Positions 13,509-18,255 of a stretch of 18,255 bases of DNA are shown here, piece by piece. The notes beneath the pieces are model-generated. The model ran no database searches and was not told where the DNA came from. It worked only from the letters and a program-made list of their open reading frames with translations. The position numbers and the translations under genes are program-made. The first letter of the stretch is position 1. Each line of letters opens with the position of its first letter. The stretch comes from Candidatus Hodarchaeota archaeon (GTDB taxonomy: Archaea > Asgardarchaeota > Heimdallarchaeia > Hodarchaeales > YT1-039), in the NCBI GenBank assembly GCA_016840025.1, contig JAEOTF010000521.1:1-18255 (forward strand). Direction: 5' to 3'.

Positions 13509-14411
13509 TCACGACCTGATTCCATAGAGATCTTCATTAACTCTTATTACCAGGTTTTGCTGTTCAAGTTCCTTTAAATGTTTTTTTATCATTTGGTGTT
13601 CCCAATAACGTAGCAGAGGTTCAGCATAAGGAAATGAACCATAAATAGGAGCTTTTTCAACTAGCTGATTAATAGATTTAGAATCTTGTTCAAGTAAAGC
13701 TAAAATTCGTTCATCTCTTTCTTTAAATTTATCGAAAAATGTATCAAAATGATGGGAAAAATTAGCAGAAATAACGCTTCGATGTCCTGAAACTATTGTT
13801 TTAATTGATAAATCTTTGAGTTTCTGAATTGATTTCTTAAATTCAGGAATATTGGACTCTCTATGACCATACCACGGGCCAAATGAAGTGAAATCTATAT
13901 CAAATGATAAAAGAATTTCCTCATTAGGTTCAAATAAGCAATAGTGATCTATAGTATGTCCTGGAGTGTAAATAGGCTGGAGAATTATTTCTCCAATCTC
14001 GAATAGGCTTTTAGCATCATAGGAATGGGTTGGTTGAAACTCTTTAAACTTCATAATTTTTGCAATACCCTCTCTCCAGTATTTAGCGAGAAAACCAGGT
14101 TCAGTAAATCGTTCGGATAATGCTAACAGATTCCCAGCTGTATCAAAACCTTCTTTGGGAATATAGACCTTTTGATCTTTTTCCTTGAACAGCCAATTAC
14201 CAGCACAATGGTCGGGGTGATCGTGGGAATTAATAATAAATTTAATATCATATTTCTCATTAATCTGTTGAAGAATTTCAATACCACAGCCTGTATCAAT
14301 AAGAACAGCCTTATTATCATGAGAAGTAATCAGTATTGAATGAGAGTAAGGAAACCTACCTGAGTTCTTACCTTTGACTAAAACTATATCCTCTGAAATC
14401 TTTTCAAGCAT
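13509..14411 (-). CDS. MBL-fold metallo-hydrolase with C-terminal winged-helix-like tail
   Basis: A 300-residue metallo-beta-lactamase-fold hydrolase. Metal ligands are visible in order: SHDHPDH (His63, His65, Asp67, His68), TPGH (His152), SFDIDF (Asp171), VSGH (His210), with IDTGCG at ~38-43 as the usual early strand-turn. This is the glyoxalase II-like/'MBL fold metallo-hydrolase' group that often hydrolyses thioesters or lactones; the substrate is unknown. The last ~75 residues (RDERILALLEQDSKSINQLVEKA ... HLKELEQQNLVIRVNEDLYGI) look like a winged-helix or LACTB2-type C-terminal helical domain. The ATG at 14411 lies about 26 bases from a TATA-like box, so the message may be leaderless. It reads in the same direction as the ACR3 operon but has its own promoter there and a 129-base gap, so it is probably separate. 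Confidence 0.82.
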   Translation of the reverse strand: MLEKISEDIVLVKGKNSGRFPYSHSILITSHDNKAVLIDTGCGIEILQQINEKYDIKFIINSHDHPDHCAGNWLFKEKDQKVYIPKEGFDTAGNLLALSERFTEPGFLAKYWREGIAKIMKFKEFQPTHSYDAKSLFEIGEIILQPIYTPGHTIDHYCLFEPNEEILLSFDIDFTSFGPWYGHRESNIPEFKKSIQKLKDLSIKTIVSGHRSVISANFSHHFDTFFDKFKERDERILALLEQDSKSINQLVEKAPIYGSFPYAEPLLRYWEHQMIKKHLKELEQQNLVIRVNEDLYGIRS

Positions 14412-14433
14412 GTTTTATTTTGTACTTGATCTC

Positions 14434-14442
14434 TATATAATT
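14434..14442 (-). promoter_or_regulatory. TATA box of the MBL hydrolase gene at 13509-14411
   Basis: The minus strand reads AATTATATA, centred about 26 bases upstream of the ATG at 14411. That places the start of transcription at the start codon, and no Shine-Dalgarno is present, both consistent with a leaderless message. Confidence 0.45.
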
Positions 14443-14522
14443 GATTTTTTCCTTTCGATTTATGTTCTTCAAGTTAAAATTGTTATTCTCGTAGATGATT
14501 GAATTGATTCTCTATTTCTTAA

Positions 14523-14957
14523 TTAATCCCGATTGGTTAAGAGTTTCGTAATGATATTAAAAAATCTCTCAGACACAAGAATGACTCCTACAAGTATGCT
14601 AGACACCACTCCTAATAGATATAATCCAGTACCTATCATCATTCCTATAGCGCCTACTGTCCAAATACCTGCAGCCGTAGTTAAACCTTCAACTTCTGTT
14701 TCTCCTTTTTTGAAGATAATTCCTGCACCTAAAAACCCTAATCCCGTTACAATTCCTGCAGCGACCCGAGATGGGTCAGAATCTGGAAAAGAGGTGTAAG
14801 ACACTATAGTGAATATTGCAGCACCCAAAGCAGCGAGAGCATGCGTACGTCCACCAGCGGGATGTCCTGTTAATTCCCTTTCAGTTCCAATTATGAAGCC
14901 AAGAAATGTAGCTAGAATTAAACGTCCTATTAATTCCATTTCTAACTCGGGATTCAT
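14523..14957 (-). CDS. MgtC/SapB family membrane protein
   Basis: A 144-residue membrane protein matching the conserved N-terminal domain of the MgtC/SapB family. Signatures are LATFLGFIIGTERELTGHPAGGRTHALAALGAA (about 15-46), AAGIVTGLGFLGAGIIFKKG, and VEGLTTAAGIWTVGAIGMMIGTGLY; four to five hydrophobic helices follow. The family is linked to growth at low magnesium and to modulating P-type ATPases or ATP synthase in pathogens; most archaeal and short forms have no proven role. It lacks the soluble C-terminal domain found in Salmonella MgtC, as do most homologs of this length. ATG at 14957, preceded by AGGAAGATC as ribosome-binding site. Its 5' end faces the divergent tRNase Z-like gene across 143 bases. 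Confidence 0.92.
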   Translation of the reverse strand: MNPELEMELIGRLILATFLGFIIGTERELTGHPAGGRTHALAALGAAIFTIVSYTSFPDSDPSRVAAGIVTGLGFLGAGIIFKKGETEVEGLTTAAGIWTVGAIGMMIGTGLYLLGVVSSILVGVILVSERFFNIITKLLTNRD

Positions 14958-15100
14958 TTTTTGATCTTCCTAGTGTGTAATTATTTAACATGGGAGTAAC
15001 AAAGTCTTCGAATTTTTTTCTGGTGCACAAAATTAAAACTATACTAAAGGAATCTATTCTCTCATCTTAAAAAAAAGGATTGACAAGGAGATAAAATCTA

Positions 15101-15856
15101 ATGTTTACAATAACTGTACTTGGATCAGGCAATGCTTTTAATGATGGGGAGCGATCCTATCCAGCATTTTTAATTCAAACTAATAATTCTCAGTTTCTTA
15201 TTGATTGTGGACCCACAACTGTTCTACAGATGCGAAAATTAGGATTTGATCTGGATTTTTTGGATGGAATGATCATTACTCACTTCCATGGAGACCATAT
15301 CGCGGGTATTCCCTTTCTCCTTCTTGATTTCCATTATTTATCCAAACGTACACGACAATTTACCTGTGTTGGGCCTAAGGGATTAAATGCAACTATTGAA
15401 CGACTTTATGAAGCCTGTTACAAAAAAACAGCTTCAGAACCACGAAGTTATCCCTTAAATTATAAGATCTTAAAGCTTGGAGAGATCATATCTGAATTTG
15501 GGGCCAAAATTCAGGCATTTTCAATGTTACATAGTTCTGAATCTCTTGGATATCGAATTTCTCATCCTTCAGCAACAATTGCTATAACTGGTGATACAAG
15601 TTGGAACGATGAAATACCCAAAATGGCAAATGGAGTAGATCTTCTGATTTCTGAATGTAATTTTTGGAATATGGAATTAGGAGGTCACATGAATTATAAA
15701 ATATTAGAGAAGCATTTGTCTGAAATAAACGCACGAAAAATAGTTCTTACACATCCTTCAAGTGATGTGTTAGAGCACGAAAAAGAACTTCGTCTTCCTT
15801 TACTTCAGGATGATCAAGTAATTACCATTGAGAAAGGAAAAGTTAAAATGGATTAA
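15101..15856 (+). CDS. tRNase Z-like MBL-fold hydrolase
   Basis: A 251-residue metallo-beta-lactamase-fold protein closest in layout to the RNase Z/ElaC group: LGSGNAFNDGERSYPAFLI at the N-terminus, LIDCGPTTVLQMRKLG, THFHGDHIAG (His61, His63, Asp65, His66), SMLHS (His144), TGDTSWND (Asp165), GGHMNY (His196) and LTHPSSD (His218). True tRNase Z cleaves the 3' trailer of tRNA precursors, is about 300 residues long and carries an exosite arm that holds tRNA; that arm is not evident between ~70 and 140 here, so this may be a paralog with another substrate, such as a phosphodiester or an arylsulfate. The ATG has AAGGAGAT (15085-15092) at good distance. The downstream MBL gene begins 37 bases after its stop, so the two probably form an operon. 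Confidence 0.82.
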   Translation: MFTITVLGSGNAFNDGERSYPAFLIQTNNSQFLIDCGPTTVLQMRKLGFDLDFLDGMIITHFHGDHIAGIPFLLLDFHYLSKRTRQFTCVGPKGLNATIERLYEACYKKTASEPRSYPLNYKILKLGEIISEFGAKIQAFSMLHSSESLGYRISHPSATIAITGDTSWNDEIPKMANGVDLLISECNFWNMELGGHMNYKILEKHLSEINARKIVLTHPSSDVLEHEKELRLPLLQDDQVITIEKGKVKMD

Positions 15857-15893
15857 ACTGGCACATAAAACGTCTCATTACAGGGTTTCACGA

Positions 15894-16889
15894 ATGAATT
15901 TTCTTTCATCTCGTCCTTACGAAGTAAGTAGTGACATTTTTGTCTTTCCAGGACACCAAGGACGTTGGGGACGCGGAGGTACCTGTTCTATGATTTACTT
16001 AAATCATAAAGAACAACCTACACTTATCGACGCTTCCACTGCTATTAATAGAAATCGTATTTTTAAAATGGCAAAATCAGCGGACGTGAACCTTACTAAA
16101 ATCAATAGAATAATACATACACATGGACATGGTGATCATTGTCTCGGAGACCCGTATTTTATCCAAAAAAATCCCTTAATCTCGGTTGAAACTCATAAAA
16201 ATGCAGCAATTTTTGTTAGAAATCTTCATCATTATTTCAAACTTGAAAAACAATACTTGTGCGTTCCTTTCTATGAGGCTTTTATGGTACCTGAGTTTGT
16301 CTTTGGAATTATTAGTGAAGTTTATTTCGGAAAAAGAAATAAAATTAAAGTGACAGACTGTTTTAGTGATGATAAAATTTGGCATTTTGATGATTTTTCT
16401 CTTCAAACAATCCCTACACCAGGTCATGCTCCGGGTCACTGTTCATTCTATATTCCAGAACGTCAAATTCTTTTTCTTGGAGATTTAATTGATCCACGAG
16501 TAAATGCTAAACCTGTACTTCCAATGCCTTCATCTGATTTTGCTGAACTCCGAGAATCAATCATAAAACTGGAATTATTACCCATTTCAGTTCTGGTTCC
16601 CTCTCATGGATCAATTATAAGGAATAAGAAGCGAATAAAATCACTATTCCGTCACGCTTTATCTCATTTAACCTTATATGAACAGCGACTCTTTCATGCT
16701 TTGAAAACAGGCCCGAAATCGCTAAGTTTTTTAGCAAATCAAGTAATTGATAAAAAAATGGTCCCTTTCGAGAATGAAAGACGCGTGATGACTCATGCAA
16801 TATTGAAATCAACTATAGAAGCAGATAAGATTCGAATAGTCGAGAAAAAGGGTCTTATTAGGAATAGAAATATATTTCAGATTGTATAA
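15894..16889 (+). CDS. MBL-fold metallo-hydrolase with C-terminal helical extension
   Basis: A 331-residue metallo-beta-lactamase-fold hydrolase with ligands HTHGHGDHCLGD (His77, His79, Asp81, His82), TPGHAPGH (His178), LFLGDLID (Asp197) and VPSHGS (His238). The N-terminal FPGHQGRWGRGGTCSMIYL is unusually Gly/Arg-rich before the first conserved strands. An insertion of about 60 residues, rich in aromatic residues (~110-165), lies between the first ligand motif and TPGH. The last ~80 residues (LYEQRLFHALKTGPKSLSFLANQV ... IVEKKGLI) are helical and end like a winged helix, similar in arrangement to the MBL protein at 13509-14411, suggesting a shared subfamily. Substrate unknown. I chose the ATG at 15894; a TTG at 15828 would add 22 residues and overlap the preceding gene by 29 bases but has no ribosome-binding site. 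Probably co-transcribed with the preceding gene. Confidence 0.78.
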   Translation: MNFLSSRPYEVSSDIFVFPGHQGRWGRGGTCSMIYLNHKEQPTLIDASTAINRNRIFKMAKSADVNLTKINRIIHTHGHGDHCLGDPYFIQKNPLISVETHKNAAIFVRNLHHYFKLEKQYLCVPFYEAFMVPEFVFGIISEVYFGKRNKIKVTDCFSDDKIWHFDDFSLQTIPTPGHAPGHCSFYIPERQILFLGDLIDPRVNAKPVLPMPSSDFAELRESIIKLELLPISVLVPSHGSIIRNKKRIKSLFRHALSHLTLYEQRLFHALKTGPKSLSFLANQVIDKKMVPFENERRVMTHAILKSTIEADKIRIVEKKGLIRNRNIFQIV

Positions 16890-16926
16890 TTATAATTTTC
16901 TACATTTCTGTTAGGGGATTGCATGA

Positions 16927-17064
16927 ATACTTAAAAAAAAGAAAATTCATCAAATAGAGGTATTTTGTCCTAAAGCTCTGGTTCCTATAGTTCAAAAGTT
17001 AGGATTCAAATATTGGGAAAATGAAACGTCAGGAGTCGTCTTATTTGAGAAGATCATATTTTGA
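16927..17064 (+). pseudogene. Start-less coding remnant, possibly an acetyltransferase C-terminus
   Basis: Between two convergent genes, a frame without an internal ATG, GTG or TTG in a usable position runs to a TGA and reads like genuine protein: ...HQIEVFCPKALVPIVQKLGF, then KYWEN and a closing VVLFEKIIF. The QKLGFKYWE turn followed by a final beta strand resembles the end of GNAT acetyltransferases, but 40 residues are too few to be sure. Upstream, TTAGGGGATTGC with an ATG at 16923 would make a start in another frame that stops after three codons. It looks like the tail of a decayed or truncated gene. Confidence 0.3.
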
Positions 17065-17086
17065 GTTCTACTATAAGTTAAAAACA

Positions 17087-18255
17087 CTAAATTCTACCCA
17101 ATAACATTCCTTCTACAGTAATCGGGGCAAGTTTTGCATAAAGACCCTGTGCTTCGTTGAGTTGACGCTCAGTTTCAGCATAAATACGCAGTATGGGTTC
17201 GCCTTTTCGTATAGATTCTTTTTTCTTGAGAAACCAAATGCCAGCACCAAGGTCTTTAGGAGCACCAGCTGCACGAGCTATTCGTGATATGGCTATATTG
17301 TCAATCTCAACAATCCAACCATCTGCTGGGGCTTGTACCTCGAACATATGTTGACCGAGAGGTATCTCTTCGGTTTTTACGTTAGGATCACCCCCCTGCG
17401 CTTCAATGATCTCATGCATCTTTGCTAATGCCTTGCCATTGTATAGAAACTCTTTTGCATAGTCTTTTCCTGAACCTCTGGGAATAATACCAGCTAATTC
17501 AAATAATATGCCTGCAAGAGCGGTAGATTTCTCAACTAACGAAACAGAGGCGATTTTAGGATGTTCCAAAGCCTCTAAAGCTTCTCGAGCTTCAAGGGCT
17601 GGGCCAACACCATGACCTACAGGTCCTCCACCAAATGTAATGCCACATTCGATCTTGATATCTAATCTGTGAGCAAGTTCTGCGAATCTGTGACCGATAT
17701 GGTTGGCTTCTTTTTGATCAACGACTTTTGTACCTTTACCGGTGGGAATATCAAGAGCTAAGAAGTCTATTCCCATAGACAATTTCTTTGCCATGATGGA
17801 AGCTAACATCATGGAAAAAGGATTCAGGCCGAGAGGATATTCTACCTCCCGTATTAGTTTATCATCCGCAGGTGCGAGACGTAGTGCACCACCCCAGGTA
17901 ATCATGCCACGAGTGCGAGGAGCAATCTCTATGATTTCATCTATTGAAAAATTGACGTCTGCAAGCACAGAAAATGTGTCTGCAGTTCCTGAAGGACTTG
18001 TAATCGCACGACTACTTGTTTTGGGGATTAATAGTCCAGCTGCTGCAACGATGGGAACTATAAGTAATGTAACTTTATTGCCAGGGACTCCGCCTAGAGA
18101 ATGTTTATCATAAGCTGGTTCATCAAAGTCTAACATTTCCCCACTTGCTGCGATTGTACGCGTAAACTGCTCTACCTCATCCATTTCTAAATCATAAAAC
18201 ATTTGAGTTAAAATAAACGCCGATTTCTCGAGAGCATTTAATCTACCGCTATTAA
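17087..18255 (-). CDS. deoA: AMP phosphorylase, canonical paralog 2 (5' end outside window)
   Basis: The frame is open to the edge of the window, so the N-terminal ~115 residues are missing; about 388 codons remain. It is the same family as the gene at 8221-9738 and shares the order KHSLGGVPGNKVTLLIVPI, ITSPSGTADTFSVLADV, WGGALRLAPADDKLI, VEYPLGLNPFSMMLASIMAKK, DIPTGKGTKV, ITFGGGPVGHGVGPALEAREAL, VEKSTALAGILFELAG, AGAPKDLGAG and ITVEGMLLGRI. These match the canonical archaeal AMP phosphorylase pattern closely, so the standard reaction (AMP or other NMP + phosphate to base + ribose 1,5-bisphosphate) is the best guess. The visible first residues, NSGRLNALEKSAFILTQMFYD, belong to the helical alpha domain. 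It is convergent with the MBL gene at 15894. The ATG at 18202 is internal, not the start. Confidence 0.9.
   Translation of the reverse strand, partial: NSGRLNALEKSAFILTQMFYDLEMDEVEQFTRTIAASGEMLDFDEPAYDKHSLGGVPGNKVTLLIVPIVAAAGLLIPKTSSRAITSPSGTADTFSVLADVNFSIDEIIEIAPRTRGMITWGGALRLAPADDKLIREVEYPLGLNPFSMMLASIMAKKLSMGIDFLALDIPTGKGTKVVDQKEANHIGHRFAELAHRLDIKIECGITFGGGPVGHGVGPALEAREALEALEHPKIASVSLVEKSTALAGILFELAGIIPRGSGKDYAKEFLYNGKALAKMHEIIEAQGGDPNVKTEEIPLGQHMFEVQAPADGWIVEIDNIAISRIARAAGAPKDLGAGIWFLKKKESIRKGEPILRIYAETERQLNEAQGLYAKLAPITVEGMLLGRI

Noticed and set aside
17742..18113. 123-codon plus-strand frame
   Set aside because: It is antisense to conserved motifs of AMP phosphorylase paralog 2; a similar antisense frame occurs opposite paralog 1, as expected from shared coding sequence.
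1..18255. CRISPR array or restriction/defence cluster
   Set aside because: No regularly spaced direct repeats, cas genes, methylases or toxin-antitoxin pairs were recognised; the only nuclease is the TnpB end.

Overview
The window looks archaeal, and most likely Asgard (Promethearchaeota) or a close relative. It carries archaeal-type AMP phosphorylase genes, a stand-alone Roadblock/LC7 protein, a membrane protein ending in a zinc ribbon, coiled-coil proteins with winged-helix domains, TATA-like boxes spaced for leaderless or short-leader transcripts, and T-run termination. The DNA is AT-rich. The Asgard assignment is inference; archaeal origin is better supported.

Layout. (1) 1-258: the 3' end of a tnpB gene and the right end of an IS200/IS605-type element, closing in a perfect hairpin. 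(2) 341-5565: a block of poorly characterised genes. Two divergent coiled-coil/winged-helix proteins (341-1933 minus, 2070-3239 plus) are followed by a translationally coupled minus-strand pair (all-helical 213 aa protein; 351 aa protein with an apparent internal duplication) and a Roadblock protein. (3) 5719-6882: a double SIS-domain protein in which both halves resemble 6-phospho-3-hexuloisomerase. (4) 6883-8136: a long non-coding stretch, then a two-helix membrane protein with a C-terminal zinc ribbon. (5) 8221-9738: a complete but divergent AMP phosphorylase. (6) 10007-13379: a five-gene arsenic/metal resistance operon read on the minus strand: ACR3 arsenite carrier, CxC thioredoxin-like protein, CSC-containing DUF318/ArsP permease, CxxC mini-thioredoxin, ArsR repressor. 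A strong inverted repeat lies over the TATA box in front of acr3. (7) 13509-16889: an MBL-fold hydrolase with a C-terminal helical/winged-helix tail, an MgtC/SapB membrane protein, a tRNase Z-like MBL protein, and a third MBL hydrolase. (8) 16927-17064: a start-less coding remnant. (9) 17087-18255: a second, more canonical AMP phosphorylase that runs off the window.

How the genes fit together. The arsenic operon is the clearest functional unit: ArsR (Cys-x-Cys sensor) probably represses the acr3 promoter, ACR3 and the second permease export the toxicant, and the two small thiol proteins probably deliver or reduce it. The AMP phosphorylases point to nucleotide salvage through ribose 1,5-bisphosphate, and the PHI-like protein points to ribulose-monophosphate-type sugar phosphate chemistry. 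Both feed pentose phosphate pools, but no direct link is visible. The 341-5565 block is the most novel part; Roadblock proteins usually work with small GTPases, and none is encoded in the window.
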